Source of the DNA: Corynebacterium occultum
Lineage (GTDB): Bacteria; Actinomycetota; Actinomycetes; Mycobacteriales; Mycobacteriaceae
NCBI RefSeq assembly: GCF_009734425.1
Contig: NZ_CP046455.1
Location: forward strand, 2,170,001-2,234,000
DNA: 64,000 bases
Direction: 5' to 3'
Shown here: positions 36,383-45,413 of the stretch, in pieces
How the letters are laid out: every line of letters begins with the position of its first letter
How positions within the stretch are numbered: position 1 is the first letter of the stretch
Made by a program: the position numbers and the translations under genes
Notes under the pieces: generated by a model
What the model saw: the letters and a program-made list of their open reading frames with translations, nothing else
Database searches by the model: none
Told to the model about the DNA's origin: nothing

Positions 36383-38605
36383 TTAGACCAGGCCTTCCCG
36401 CGCCTTGAACTCGCGGCGGCGGGCGTGCAGGATCGGCTCCGTGTAACCCGAGGGTGAGACGCTGGAGTCCGCACCCTTGAGAATGAGGTCCTTGGCAGCC
36501 TGGAAGGCGATGGAGCCCTCGAAGTTGGCGGCCATCGGCAGGTAGGTCGGATCCCCCTCATTCTGCTTATCGACGACCGCGGCCATCCGCTGCAGTGACT
36601 CGAGGATCTGCTCCTCGGTGACCACACCGTGGGTCAGCCAGTTGGCCAGCAGTTGGGAGGAGATGCGCAGGGTGGCGCGGTCCTCCATCAGGTCAATATC
36701 ATGGATGTCCGGAACCTTGGAGCAACCGACGCCCTGCTCCACCCAGCGGACGACATAGCCGAGGATGGACTGGCAGTTGTTGTCCAGCTCCTCCTTCTTT
36801 TCCTCGGGAGTCCAATTCGGGTTCTTGGCAACCGGGATGGTGAGCAGGTCGACGAAGGAGTTGCGTCGGCCGGCGGCCTTCAGTTCCTCCTGGACGGCGA
36901 AGACATCGACGCGGTGGTAGTGGGTGGCGTGCAGGGTGGCGCCGGTGGGTGAGGGAACCCAGGCGGTGTTGGCGCCCTCGCGGGGTTGGCCGATCTTCTT
37001 CTCCAGCATCTCCCCCATCAGCTCGGTCATGGCCCACATGCCCTTGCCGATCTGGGCCTTGCCGGGCAGACCACGGGCAATGCCGGCATCGACATTGTGG
37101 TTCTCATAGGCCTGCTTCCAGGGGGCGGTCTGCATATCAGCCTTGCGGACCATGGGGCCGGCCTGCATGGAGGTGTGGATCTCATCGCCGGTGCGGTCCA
37201 GGAAGCCGGTGTTGATGAAGGCCAGGCGCTCACCGACCGCCATGATGCAGGCATCCAGGTTGACGGAGGTGCGACGCTCCTCATCCATGACACCGACCTT
37301 GAGGGTGTTGCGCGGCAGTCCCAGCAGATCCTCGACCCGGCCGAAGAGCTCGTTGGTGAAGGCGACCTCCTCCGGGCCATGCTGCTTGGGCTTGACGATG
37401 TAGATGGAACCGGTGCGGGAGTTGCGGCGGCTGTTCTCCGGGTTGATTCCCGGGATGGCGCAGAGCGAGGTGATGACGGCATCCATGATGCCCTCCTGGA
37501 TCTCCTCACCATCAACCAGGATGGCGGGGTTGCTCATCAGGTGGCCGACATTGCGGACGAACAGCAGGGAACGCCCGTGCAGGGGGAGATCGCAGCCCGT
37601 GCGGGAGATGAAGTGGCGGTCCTCGTTGAGCTCACGGGTGAAGGTCTTGCCGTTCTTGGTGACCTTCTCAGCCAGCTCACCGGTGTTCAGGCCGAACCAG
37701 TTGCGGTAACCCAGGGTCTTGTCCTCGGCGTCGACAGCGGCGACCGAATCCTCGAAGTCCATGATGGTGGTGATGGCCGACTCCAGGATGACATCCTTCA
37801 GCCCGGCCGGGTCATCCTGGCCGATCGGGGAAACCGGGTCGATCTGCAGCTCGATATGCAGACCGTTGTTGCGCAGCAGGATGGAGGCGGGATCATAGAG
37901 GTCACCGGTGAAACCGAGGTAGGCATCCTCATTGACCAGGCTGTGTTCCGACTTGTCGATATGGGCGATCAGGCGACCCTCGGTGATTCCGTAGCGCTCA
38001 ACATCAACGTGGCTGGCACCCTGCAGCGGGATGACATCATCGAGGAATTTGCGGGTCCACTCGATGACCTTGCGGCCCCGGGCCGGGTTGTACCCCTTGC
38101 CGCGTTCCGCACCGTCGGTGTCCGGGATGGCGTTGGTGCCGTAGAGGGCGTCATAGAGGGAACCCCAGCGGGCGTTGGCTGCGTTGATGGCGAACCGGGC
38201 GTTGGTGATCGGGACGACCAGCTGCGGGCCGGCGGTCTCGGCGATCTCCCGGTCGATGTGGCGGGTGACGATCTGGCCGCGGCCCGGCTCATCAACCAGG
38301 TAACCGATCTCGGTGAGGTAGGCCTCCATGACATCCGGATCCAGCTGGCCCGGGTTTTCCCGGTGGTACTTATCCAGCTGGGACTGCAGCTGGTCACGGC
38401 GTGCCAGAAGCTCACGGTTGCGCGGAGTCAGTTCGCGGACGAGCTGACCGAAACCCTCCCAGAAGGGGCCAGCCTCCACGTCGACGTGCGGAAGAACGGT
38501 CTCGGCCAGGAAGTCGTAGAGGACCTTGGCGACCTCCATGCCTCCGGCGTTGACGCGCTCGGTGGTGTCGGTGAGGTTGATGATGGTCGTGGACTGCTCG
38601 GACAT
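36383..38605 (-). CDS. aceB: Malate synthase G
   Basis: The 740-residue enzyme joins glyoxylate and acetyl-CoA to malate in the cytosol, the second step of the glyoxylate bypass. Length and sequence match the large, single-chain G form, with '[16 protein letters not shown]', '[15 protein letters not shown]', '[21 protein letters not shown]' and the catalytic '[30 protein letters not shown]' region. It is divergent from aceA across 541 bp with GlxR- and RamB-like sites, the layout of C. glutamicum. The pair supports growth on acetate, ethanol or fatty acids. Confidence 0.96.
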   Translation of the reverse strand: MSEQSTTIINLTDTTERVNAGGMEVAKVLYDFLAETVLPHVDVEAGPFWEGFGQLVRELTPRNRELLARRDQLQSQLDKYHRENPGQLDPDVMEAYLTEIGYLVDEPGRGQIVTRHIDREIAETAGPQLVVPITNARFAINAANARWGSLYDALYGTNAIPDTDGAERGKGYNPARGRKVIEWTRKFLDDVIPLQGASHVDVERYGITEGRLIAHIDKSEHSLVNEDAYLGFTGDLYDPASILLRNNGLHIELQIDPVSPIGQDDPAGLKDVILESAITTIMDFEDSVAAVDAEDKTLGYRNWFGLNTGELAEKVTKNGKTFTRELNEDRHFISRTGCDLPLHGRSLLFVRNVGHLMSNPAILVDGEEIQEGIMDAVITSLCAIPGINPENSRRNSRTGSIYIVKPKQHGPEEVAFTNELFGRVEDLLGLPRNTLKVGVMDEERRTSVNLDACIMAVGERLAFINTGFLDRTGDEIHTSMQAGPMVRKADMQTAPWKQAYENHNVDAGIARGLPGKAQIGKGMWAMTELMGEMLEKKIGQPREGANTAWVPSPTGATLHATHYHRVDVFAVQEELKAAGRRNSFVDLLTIPVAKNPNWTPEEKKEELDNNCQSILGYVVRWVEQGVGCSKVPDIHDIDLMEDRATLRISSQLLANWLTHGVVTEEQILESLQRMAAVVDKQNEGDPTYLPMAANFEGSIAFQAAKDLILKGADSSVSPSGYTEPILHARRREFKAREGLV

Positions 38606-38733
38606 GTCTGGCTCCTACTGACTCGGGAAAGGTGGGGACTGCCTTCGCGGATCCCTGGGAAGTCAGGAGATGACTTCGTTAGTGGGAAGCGGTCCGGCAC
38701 GCATTCCGATGCGGTGCGTTGAAAATCAGGCTA

Positions 38734-38749
38734 AGTGATGGCCGTCACG
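38734..38749. promoter_or_regulatory. GlxR (CRP-type) binding site near aceB
   Basis: AGTGATGGCCGTCACG keeps the GTGA-N6-TCAC core of the C. glutamicum GlxR consensus. It lies about 130 bp upstream of the aceB start, the gene on which GlxR was first found to act. Confidence 0.7.
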
Positions 38750-38760
38750 AACAAAAGGCT

Positions 38761-38771
38761 TTTGCGAACTT
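38761..38771. promoter_or_regulatory. RamB-like motif, aceB side
   Basis: TTTGCGAACTT resembles the RamB half-motif (complement of AAGTTTGCAAA, one changed base). It lies just beyond the GlxR site. Confidence 0.55.
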
Positions 38772-38927
38772 CGCCCCATAGTTACCCCCATCACAAAAGG
38801 ATGACCATCGTGATAATTCTGCAAATTTCCCGAAAAGGCAACCTAGCGGCCAAAATCGCATCGCTTGACTAAATGCAGCTCAGGGGCGATAGAAGAAACT
38901 ATTGATAGAGATTTCTAAATTTCAATC

Positions 38928-38938
38928 TTTGCAAACTT
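38928..38938. promoter_or_regulatory. RamB-like motif, aceA side
   Basis: TTTGCAAACTT matches the RamB motif without a mismatch. It stands about 210 bp upstream of aceA, followed by C-rich runs of the RamA kind. Confidence 0.6.
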
Positions 38939-39037
38939 AGCGAAATTACCCCTTACCCCCGCGCAGAAGTTTAAGAGCCGAGACCGTTGACGAAGATCAC
39001 GGGATCGAGCAGTGTGTGAACCACGCCACCAAGACAG

Positions 39038-39053
39038 CGTGACCACGGTTACA
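39038..39053. promoter_or_regulatory. GlxR-like site near aceA
   Basis: CGTGACCACGGTTACA has GTGA-N6-TTAC, one base off the consensus. It lies about 95 bp before aceA. Confidence 0.45.
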
Positions 39054-39146
39054 CACTTCAGGTGAGACCGCAGTAGCGCCCAAGGCAGTTCCCCTCCCTC
39101 AGGCTCCATCCCCTGGAAGCCCTCAAGATTTTAGGAAGTGACCGAT

Positions 39147-40448
39147 ATGAGCACCACCGGCCAGGCACGTACCGCAGCAGAGATCCAGCAGGACTGGGAC
39201 ACCAACCCCCGTTGGGCCAACACCACCCGTGACTACACCGCAGAGCAGGTTGCTGAACTGCAGGGCACCGTCATCGAGGAGCACACCCTCGCCCGTCGTG
39301 GCGCTGAAATCCTCTGGGAAGGTGTCAACGGCGATGATTACATCCACTCCCTGGGTGCCCTGACCGGCAACCAGGCAGTCCAGCAGGTCCGCGCCGGCCT
39401 GAAGGCTGTCTACCTCTCCGGTTGGCAGGTCGCCGGTGACGCCAACCTCTCCGGCCACACCTACCCGGACCAGTCCCTCTACCCGGCCAACTCGGTCCCC
39501 CAGGTCGTCCGCCGCATCAACAACGCCCTGCTGCGTGCCGATGAGATCGCCCGCTCCGAGGGTGACACCTCCGTCGACAACTGGCTCGTTCCGATCGTCG
39601 CCGACGGCGAGGCCGGCTTCGGCGGCGCCCTCAACGTCTACGAGCTGCAGAAGGCCATGATCGGTGCCGGTGCCGCCGGCACCCACTGGGAGGATCAGCT
39701 CGCTTCCGAGAAGAAGTGTGGCCACCTCGGTGGCAAGGTCCTCATCCCGACCCAGCAGCACATCCGCACCCTGACCTCCGCCCGCCTGGCAGCCGATGTC
39801 GCCAACGTCCCGACCGTGGTCATCGCCCGTACCGACGCTGAGGCCGCCACCCTGATCACCTCCGACGTCGATGAGCGTGACCGTCCCTTCATCGAGGGTG
39901 ATCGCACCGCCGAGGGTTACTACCGGATCCGCAACGGCATCGAGCCCTGCATCGCCCGCGCCAAGGCCTACGCCCCCTACTCCGACCTGATCTGGATGGA
40001 GACCGGTACCCCGGACCTGGCAGTGGCCAAGCAGTTCGCCGAAGCCGTCCACGAAGAATTCCCGGATCAGCTACTCGCCTACAACTGCTCCCCCTCCTTC
40101 AACTGGTCCGCACACCTGGAGGCAGATGAGATCGCCAAGTTCCAGAAGGAACTGTCCGCCATGGGCTTCAAGTTCCAGTTCATCACCCTGGCTGGCTTCC
40201 ACTCCCTCAACTACGGCATGTTCGATCTGGCACACGGCTACGCCCGCAACGGTATGACCGCTTTCGTCGACCTGCAGAACCGTGAGTTCCAGGCAGCTGA
40301 GGAGCGTGGCTTCACCGCCGTCAAGCACCAGCGCGAGGTCGGTGCCGGCTACTTCGACAATATCGCCACCACCGTTGACCCGACCTCTTCCACAACCTCG
40401 CTGAAGGGCTCCACCGAGGAAGAGCAGTTCGTGTCCACGAACGCTTAA
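39147..40448 (+). CDS. aceA: Isocitrate lyase
   Basis: The 433-residue enzyme splits isocitrate to glyoxylate and succinate. The catalytic loop '[10 protein letters not shown]' is intact, and 'WDTNPRW', '[18 protein letters not shown]', '[10 protein letters not shown]'-like '[13 protein letters not shown]' and '[15 protein letters not shown]' are all present. The ATG at 39147 follows AGGAAG by 8 bases; a GTG 9 bases earlier is also open. The length equals the C. glutamicum protein. A terminator follows at 40566. The rest of the 398-base gap up to the next gene (40449-40846) shows no coding signal. Confidence 0.96.
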   Translation: MSTTGQARTAAEIQQDWDTNPRWANTTRDYTAEQVAELQGTVIEEHTLARRGAEILWEGVNGDDYIHSLGALTGNQAVQQVRAGLKAVYLSGWQVAGDANLSGHTYPDQSLYPANSVPQVVRRINNALLRADEIARSEGDTSVDNWLVPIVADGEAGFGGALNVYELQKAMIGAGAAGTHWEDQLASEKKCGHLGGKVLIPTQQHIRTLTSARLAADVANVPTVVIARTDAEAATLITSDVDERDRPFIEGDRTAEGYYRIRNGIEPCIARAKAYAPYSDLIWMETGTPDLAVAKQFAEAVHEEFPDQLLAYNCSPSFNWSAHLEADEIAKFQKELSAMGFKFQFITLAGFHSLNYGMFDLAHGYARNGMTAFVDLQNREFQAAEERGFTAVKHQREVGAGYFDNIATTVDPTSSTTSLKGSTEEEQFVSTNA

Positions 40449-40565
40449 ACCCCTCACCGGGGTAGGCGAACTCCCCCTACCCCACCCCTGCCTGATCTTC
40501 GCCCCTTGGGTTCTACCCGTGGCACCGCGGCAGCACAGCCCTCCGGTTCCACCCCCACCTGAAGC

Positions 40566-40612
40566 CACCGTCTCCCCGCACACCCAGCGGGGAGGCGGTG
40601 TTCAGCGTTTTT
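40566..40612 (+). terminator. Intrinsic terminator after aceA
   Basis: A 14-bp stem (40566-40579 with 40587-40600, one G-T pair) with a 7-base loop is followed by a short T run at 40608-40612. It lies 118 bp past the aceA stop. Confidence 0.8.
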
Positions 40613-40846
40613 AGGGCTGTGGTGCCTGGCAGAGGAGGGCATTCTCCCCAGGGGTACCGCACTCCTGGGGGTCGTGATTTTCTTCTCCTTAATATAAAGC
40701 TCGGCCGGGTGGGGTTGGGGTTGCGGTGCGTGATGGGAAGTGGAATCCCCACCCAACCCACACTTCCCCCCTCAACTCCAGCAGGAAGGCACCAGAGCGC
40801 AGGGCCCGGTGAGAGGCACCACTAGGCTCTTAGTGTCCCTCCCCTG

Positions 40847-41599
40847 ATGAAAACCCGGAAAGGTACCTCCCCCTTGTTGAAGAACCGGACCCGCTTCCTC
40901 CCCACCCTGGCCACCATTCTGATTCTCGGTTCCGGGCTCAGCGCCTGCTCCGATTCCGGGGGAGATGACCAGACCCGGACCGCAGCCACCGCTGAGGGTG
41001 AAAGCTCCGCCGCAGGCAGCAACACCCCCGCCCCCGAGGAAGACCAGAGGACGGAAGGATCCGCCCCGGAAACCGCGGATGCCACGGCAACCAGCGGGGA
41101 GGATGAAGCTGGTGGAGAAAACCGGGAGAACCGGGAGCCCGGGGAAAGCAAGGGAAATGACACCCCTTCCACTGACGATGGGGGCCTCTCCCTGGGTGGC
41201 CCCGATGAGGCCGCACCCACCGGAACGGAGATTGTGGACCTGAGTGCAGATCCCTTCTTCGACATCACCCCGGGCACTTCCATCACCATCGAGGTCAGTG
41301 GCCTGAACCCTGAACGCGGTTACCATGTGGCCATCTGTGAGGCCGGGCAACCGGCGGAAAACAGTCATCCCACCTGCACCGGTGACGCCGATTATCAGGG
41401 GCACCGCGCCTGGTTGAGGAACCCGGGTGGCAGCCATGAGATTTCCCCAGCTGGTACCGCCACCCTCACGCTGGCTGCCGCTGCGACCGGTGAGGGTCTG
41501 GACTGCACCGCCGAGGAATGCGTGATCAAGGTCTTCGGTGATGAGTCCGAGGATTATCGGAATGTGGCTGATCTGCCGGTGACCTTCGCGGCCCCCTGA
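40847..41599 (+). CDS. Lipoprotein with neocarzinostatin-like domain
   Basis: The 250-residue protein has a lipobox 'LSAC' (Cys34), then about 90 residues rich in Ser, Thr, Glu and Gly (a linker), and from about residue 128 a beta-rich domain. 'ITIEVSGLNPERGYHVAIC' followed by 'LDCTAEECVIKVFGDESE' resembles the neocarzinostatin fold with its disulphide. C. glutamicum has a gene called thiX after aceA, and this is probably its counterpart by position; that name's link to thiamine is doubtful. It is likely surface-exposed. No Shine-Dalgarno is seen. Confidence 0.7.
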   Translation: MKTRKGTSPLLKNRTRFLPTLATILILGSGLSACSDSGGDDQTRTAATAEGESSAAGSNTPAPEEDQRTEGSAPETADATATSGEDEAGGENRENREPGESKGNDTPSTDDGGLSLGGPDEAAPTGTEIVDLSADPFFDITPGTSITIEVSGLNPERGYHVAICEAGQPAENSHPTCTGDADYQGHRAWLRNPGGSHEISPAGTATLTLAAAATGEGLDCTAEECVIKVFGDESEDYRNVADLPVTFAAP

Positions 41600-41639
41600 C
41601 CCTGGGTAGCTCATCCCCGCCACCTGGCCCTGAAAACAC

Positions 41640-41678
41640 CGCAGGCCCGCTTCGGGAAAATCCTGAAGCGGGCCTGCG
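41640..41678. terminator. Hairpin between convergent genes
   Basis: A perfect 14-bp stem (41640-41653 with 41665-41678) with an 11-base loop lies between the lipoprotein gene and the class III aminotransferase gene. No T run is present. Confidence 0.7.
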
Positions 41679-41707
41679 TCTGATCCCGGTAGGGGATTTT
41701 CCCGGGC

Positions 41708-43060
41708 TTAGTTGGCGTATTTGTCGATCTCGCCGAGGGCCTCATCGATGATCCCCAGACCACGCACCAGATCTTCCTCGGTGATGGTCAGCGGAGGTGC
41801 GATATGTGTGCGGTTGAAGTGGGTGTGGGGCCACAGTCCCCGCTCCTTGCAGGCCGCGGTGTACTCCACCATCGGCTGGTTCTCCTCCGGTTTGGGAGCG
41901 AAGGGCACCAACGGTTCGCGGGTTTCCTTGTCCTTGACCAGCTCAATCGCCCAGAACATACCCATGCCCCGGACATCACCGACGCAGGCGTGCTTCTCCT
42001 TCATCTCCTCCAATGCCGGCTTGATCACCCGCTCCGCCAGGTCATTGATGTGGTCCAGCAGGTTGTCCTCGCGGAAGACCTCGAAGGTGGCCACACCGGG
42101 AGCACAGGCCAGGGGGTGTCCGGAGTAGGTCAGGCCACCAGGGTAGGAGGTCTGGGCGAAGGTGTCGCGGATGGCCTCGTTGATGATCACCCCACCGAGA
42201 GGGACATAACCGGAGTTGGATCCTTTGGCGAAGGTCAGCAGATCCGGTTCCACGTCGAAGGCCTCCACGGCGAACATGGTGCCCATGCGGCCGAAACCGA
42301 TCATCACTTCATCGGCGATGTAGAGGATGCCGTACTTCTCACATAATGCCTTCAGCCCCTTGAGGTATCCCGGCGGCGGGATCAGCACGCCATTGCCGCC
42401 GACCACCGGTTCCATGAGGATGGCGGCGATGGTGCCGGCACCTTCGAGGATGATCTGCTCCTCCAGGTGGGCCAGCGCGCGTTCGGTCTCCTGCTCCGGG
42501 GTTTCGGACCAGAAGGGCGAGCGGTAGGTGTAGGGGCCGAAGAAGTGGACCACTCCCGGGTCACCGGCCGGGGTGGGCCAGCGGCGGGGTTCACCGGTCA
42601 GGGTCATCGCCAGGTTGGTGGCGCCATGGTAGGAGCGGTAGGCGCTCATGATCTTCTGGCGGCCGGTGTGGATCCGCGCCATGCGCACCGCATGTTCCAC
42701 CGCATCGGCACCACCATTGGTGAAGAAGACGTAGTTGAGGTCACCGGGGGCGGCCTCGGCGATGAGCCGGGCCAGTTCCGTCCGGGTTTCCTCCGCGAAG
42801 CCGGGGGCGATGGTGGCGAGCCGGTCGGCCTGGTCCTTGATCGCCTGGATCAGCTTAGGGTGCCCGTGGCCCAGGTTCGCGTTGACCATCTGGGAGTTGA
42901 AGTCGAGGTAGCCCTTGCCCTCATAGTCGTAGAAGGTGGATCCCTCGGCATAAGCGATGGGCAACGGGTTGATCTTGTCCTGGGCGGACCAGGAGTGGAA
43001 GACGTGCTTACGGTCGTTCTCGGCGATCTGACGCCCGCGTTCCGGATCAGTGTGCTTCAT
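41708..43060 (-). CDS. Class III PLP-dependent aminotransferase
   Basis: The 450-residue enzyme belongs to the beta-alanine/GABA-type class III group. PLP-binding Lys lies in 'TFAKGSNSGYVPLGG', and 'FFTNGGADAVEHAVRMAR' plus 'YIADEVMIGFGRMG' (cofactor Asp) are as expected. Substrates of this group include omega-amino acids, taurine-like compounds and polyamines; the exact one is unclear. The ATG at 43060 gives the usual N terminus; eight more codons upstream are also open. TAGACT stands near 43105, consistent with a promoter. Confidence 0.85.
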   Translation of the reverse strand: MKHTDPERGRQIAENDRKHVFHSWSAQDKINPLPIAYAEGSTFYDYEGKGYLDFNSQMVNANLGHGHPKLIQAIKDQADRLATIAPGFAEETRTELARLIAEAAPGDLNYVFFTNGGADAVEHAVRMARIHTGRQKIMSAYRSYHGATNLAMTLTGEPRRWPTPAGDPGVVHFFGPYTYRSPFWSETPEQETERALAHLEEQIILEGAGTIAAILMEPVVGGNGVLIPPPGYLKGLKALCEKYGILYIADEVMIGFGRMGTMFAVEAFDVEPDLLTFAKGSNSGYVPLGGVIINEAIRDTFAQTSYPGGLTYSGHPLACAPGVATFEVFREDNLLDHINDLAERVIKPALEEMKEKHACVGDVRGMGMFWAIELVKDKETREPLVPFAPKPEENQPMVEYTAACKERGLWPHTHFNRTHIAPPLTITEEDLVRGLGIIDEALGEIDKYAN

Positions 43061-43146
43061 ATGCTTCTCGAACTTCCTTCTCATCTCGGTGTGTCAAATC
43101 CCGAGTCTAGGAGAAAGTAGTTCAGCTCACAGCGGATCGGGATTTC

Positions 43147-44427
43147 TCAGTGCTCCCGCACCATCTGGTACAGGCGGCGGAAGATGGCTGCCCCATCCTG
43201 CCGGATGCCATCATGCTGGAACTCATTGGTGATCCAGGGGCGCAGATCCCGGTAGCGTTCCGCGGTGCGGAGCGAATGTTCGAGGGGCACGAAGATGTCA
43301 TCGACGTAGACCGCGGCGGCGCAGACGGGACCGGCCTCGGCGAGCACCTCGGCGTCATAAAGCGGGGTCCAGTCCTCGGCCTGGGCGAGTTCCTCGGCGA
43401 CCTGACGGAAGGGTTCCAGGGCCGGATCCTCCTCGAACTGCCAGGGAAAGATGTGCTCCCCGGTGAGGTAGAAGGGCTCAGCCTCCCGGGGATCCAGATC
43501 ATAGGCGAAGCCGGGAATCGCATCGCTGACGCTCTGTGCCGCCCAACTCGTCGGACCCGGTGTGGTGCCGGCGTAGATGGTTTCATGGATGGCCGCGTAG
43601 AGCGGGGCTTCGGCGAAGCTGACGCGCCCACCGACGTCGAGGAGGAAATCACTGCGCAGACGTTTCTCCCCCCGGTATTCCCGGAAAGGTTCCTCCAGGA
43701 GGTAGGCCAGGGTGTCGAATCCGGTGCCGCGGCCGAGTTCGATGCCGATGGTGCGGAAACGGCGGGAGCTGAGTCTTTCCCCGGTGGCCAGTAGTTCCTC
43801 GGAGTTGTTGAGGTGGTGGCAGATCTCCCGGATCCGGTCTTCCGCCCAGGGGATTTCGGTGTAGAACTTCTCGTGCCGGGTGCTCAGCTTGCTGAAGGTG
43901 GCGCGGTAGATGTCATCGGCGTGGGAGTCGGTGCTGGGTAGTCCGCCGGTGAGGTAGGCGTGTTCGACGGATTCGGGGTGGGTGGAAAGGTAGGTGGTGA
44001 TGCAGAAGCCACCGAAGCTCTGCCCCAGCAGGGACCAGCGGCGGATGCCGAGTGCTTCACGCAGTGTTTCTGCGTCGGCGACGATCTGGTCTGCCCGCAG
44101 CAGCCGCAGATGTGCCGCATCGAGGTAGGGGCTGTCGGCGTCGATACGCTCGGAGTGTCCGGTGCCCCGCTGGTCGAGCAGGATCACGCGGTGGTGTTCC
44201 AGGGCGGCTTCCAGCCATCCGCTGGGGTCTACCGGCCGTGGAGAGGGGAAGCCTGGGCCGCCCTGCAGGTAGAGCAGCGTCGGGAGGTTCTCACCACCGG
44301 CCGGGATGATTTCCCGGGCGAAGATCTCCAGCGTTTCCCGGGGCGCATGATGATCCCAGGGCACCCGGAGGCGGTGCTCCCGGAAGGTGTGGCCGAAGCG
44401 GATGGCGGTGGAGGTGCGAAGAGTCAT
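43147..44427 (-). CDS. pip: Proline iminopeptidase-like alpha/beta hydrolase
   Basis: The 426-residue enzyme has the 'LGQSFGG' nucleophile elbow (Ser137), the 'QGGPG' oxyanion segment (about residues 55-59) and 'LDQRGTGHS', signatures of the prolyl aminopeptidase S33 family. It removes N-terminal proline from peptides. Its start is only 34 bp from the start of the divergent mutarotase gene, and TAAACT stands 7 bases before the ATG, so the mRNA is probably leaderless. Confidence 0.87.
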   Translation of the reverse strand: MTLRTSTAIRFGHTFREHRLRVPWDHHAPRETLEIFAREIIPAGGENLPTLLYLQGGPGFPSPRPVDPSGWLEAALEHHRVILLDQRGTGHSERIDADSPYLDAAHLRLLRADQIVADAETLREALGIRRWSLLGQSFGGFCITTYLSTHPESVEHAYLTGGLPSTDSHADDIYRATFSKLSTRHEKFYTEIPWAEDRIREICHHLNNSEELLATGERLSSRRFRTIGIELGRGTGFDTLAYLLEEPFREYRGEKRLRSDFLLDVGGRVSFAEAPLYAAIHETIYAGTTPGPTSWAAQSVSDAIPGFAYDLDPREAEPFYLTGEHIFPWQFEEDPALEPFRQVAEELAQAEDWTPLYDAEVLAEAGPVCAAAVYVDDIFVPLEHSLRTAERYRDLRPWITNEFQHDGIRQDGAAIFRRLYQMVREH

Positions 44428-44461
44428 GGGTACCAGTTTATCTTCCGGCTAAGCTGGCCGT
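44428..44461. promoter_or_regulatory. 34-bp divergent promoter interval
   Basis: Both neighbours start within 34 bp of each other. A TAAACT (44435-44440, minus strand) lies 7 bases from one ATG and TAAGCT (44450-44455, plus strand) lies 6 bases from the other, so both transcripts would begin at or beside the start codons. The -35 of each then falls at or inside the other gene's first codons. Confidence 0.7.
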
Positions 44462-45214
44462 ATGTCTGAAATCATCACTGCCGGCCCGCTCCGGTACACC
44501 TCCCACGGTGCCCATCTGACCGCTGCCGACACCCAGCTCGGTGATCTGCTCTACCTATCTACGAGCGCGACATTCGGGGAGGGTGAATCCATCCGTGGTG
44601 GGGTGCCGATCATCGCCCCCTGGTTCAATGACCTGCTCGGATTCACCCCGGCGCATGGCTGGGCACGGCGTAGTGAGTGGAAGACGGAGGAGGTCGAGGG
44701 AGGTTTCGACGCCACCCTCACCTGGCGGGGCATTGAGCTGATCCTGACCACCCGGGCCACCGCTGATGGTTTCGCCCAGACCCTGACCGCCACCAACCTG
44801 GGACAGAAGGAAGCCACCATCCAGTTGGCCTTCCACCCTTATTTCCTGGTCTCTGATGTCACGAAGATTTCAGTGGAGGGTGCCGATGCCTCCCCCATCA
44901 CCTTCGATGGCTCCCTCTATGATGAGTTCTTCGCTGTCGCCCCCACCCAGGACATGGCCACGGAGGCCCCGGTCCGCATCATCGATGAAGGTGCTGAGCG
45001 GATTATCAGCATCTACGGTTATGGCTCCGACCACACCGTGGTGTGGAACCCCGGGGAGGAAAAGGCCGCTGGCATGGCGGATGTGGGTCCCGATGAGTGG
45101 CGGCAGTTCGTCTGTGTGGAACCGGCCAAGTTGGGGGCCGGTCGTGGAGGGATCACCCTGCCTTCCGGGGCGGGTGCCACCCTGGGCATGCTGGTGGGGG
45201 TTTCTGCGCTCTAG
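44462..45214 (+). CDS. D-hexose-6-phosphate mutarotase (aldose epimerase-like)
   Basis: The 250-residue protein belongs to the YeaD-type aldose-1-epimerase group. It shows 'SIRGGVPIIAPWFND', 'TPAHGWARRSEW' and 'LAFHPYFLVSD', with the two catalytic His in the HGWAR and HPYF motifs and the Glu late in 'VCVEPA'. These enzymes switch the anomers of glucose-6-phosphate. The mRNA is likely leaderless (TAAGCT 6 bases before the ATG). A large palindrome follows at 45225. Confidence 0.88.
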   Translation: MSEIITAGPLRYTSHGAHLTAADTQLGDLLYLSTSATFGEGESIRGGVPIIAPWFNDLLGFTPAHGWARRSEWKTEEVEGGFDATLTWRGIELILTTRATADGFAQTLTATNLGQKEATIQLAFHPYFLVSDVTKISVEGADASPITFDGSLYDEFFAVAPTQDMATEAPVRIIDEGAERIISIYGYGSDHTVVWNPGEEKAAGMADVGPDEWRQFVCVEPAKLGAGRGGITLPSGAGATLGMLVGVSAL

Positions 45215-45224
45215 TTCATCCGGG

Positions 45225-45307
45225 CATGCAGCCTAGAGTGGGGAAAACGGCACTTAAGGATGGGATCTAGGACCTTAAGGCCGGTTTTCCCCACTCTAGG
45301 CTGCATG
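45225..45307. repeat. Long palindromic element (possible MITE or terminator)
   Basis: A perfect 24-bp inverted repeat (45225-45248 with 45284-45307) surrounds a second, 7-bp stem (45253-45259 with 45273-45279) and a small loop, making an 83-bp nearly complete hairpin. It starts 11 bases past the mutarotase stop. A related string of about 25 bases is at 61502-61527. Perfect 24-bp ends without a gene inside fit a miniature inverted-repeat element, though it may also serve as a terminator. Confidence 0.8.
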
Positions 45308-45345
45308 ACCCCCCTGGAACTCATGGCTGGTCATCCAGGAAACAG

Positions 45346-45382
45346 AAGCACGGCATGACATATTTCCTGTCATGCCGTGCTT
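45346..45382. terminator. Terminator between the mutarotase and YeeE-TusA genes
   Basis: A perfect 15-bp stem (45346-45360 with 45368-45382) with a 7-base loop. Short T runs at the outer edges allow use in both directions. Confidence 0.82.
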
Positions 45383-45413
45383 TGATCTACGGAGCTCTAC
45401 CGAAAAACTAGGT

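Larger units (their letters stand above)
38606..39146. promoter_or_regulatory. aceB-aceA divergent control region
   Basis: This 541-base stretch has no gene. It is AT-richer than its neighbours and holds GlxR/CRP-like palindromes, two RamB-like motifs (see separate entries) and C-rich runs near 38783-38788 and 38947-38960 that fit the RamA pattern. In C. glutamicum the same region is controlled by RamA (activator), RamB (repressor) and GlxR. Confidence 0.75.

Noticed and set aside
36986-38722. 578-residue plus-strand frame opposite aceB
   Set aside because: Shadow of malate synthase with Val/Gly/Asp/Leu bias.
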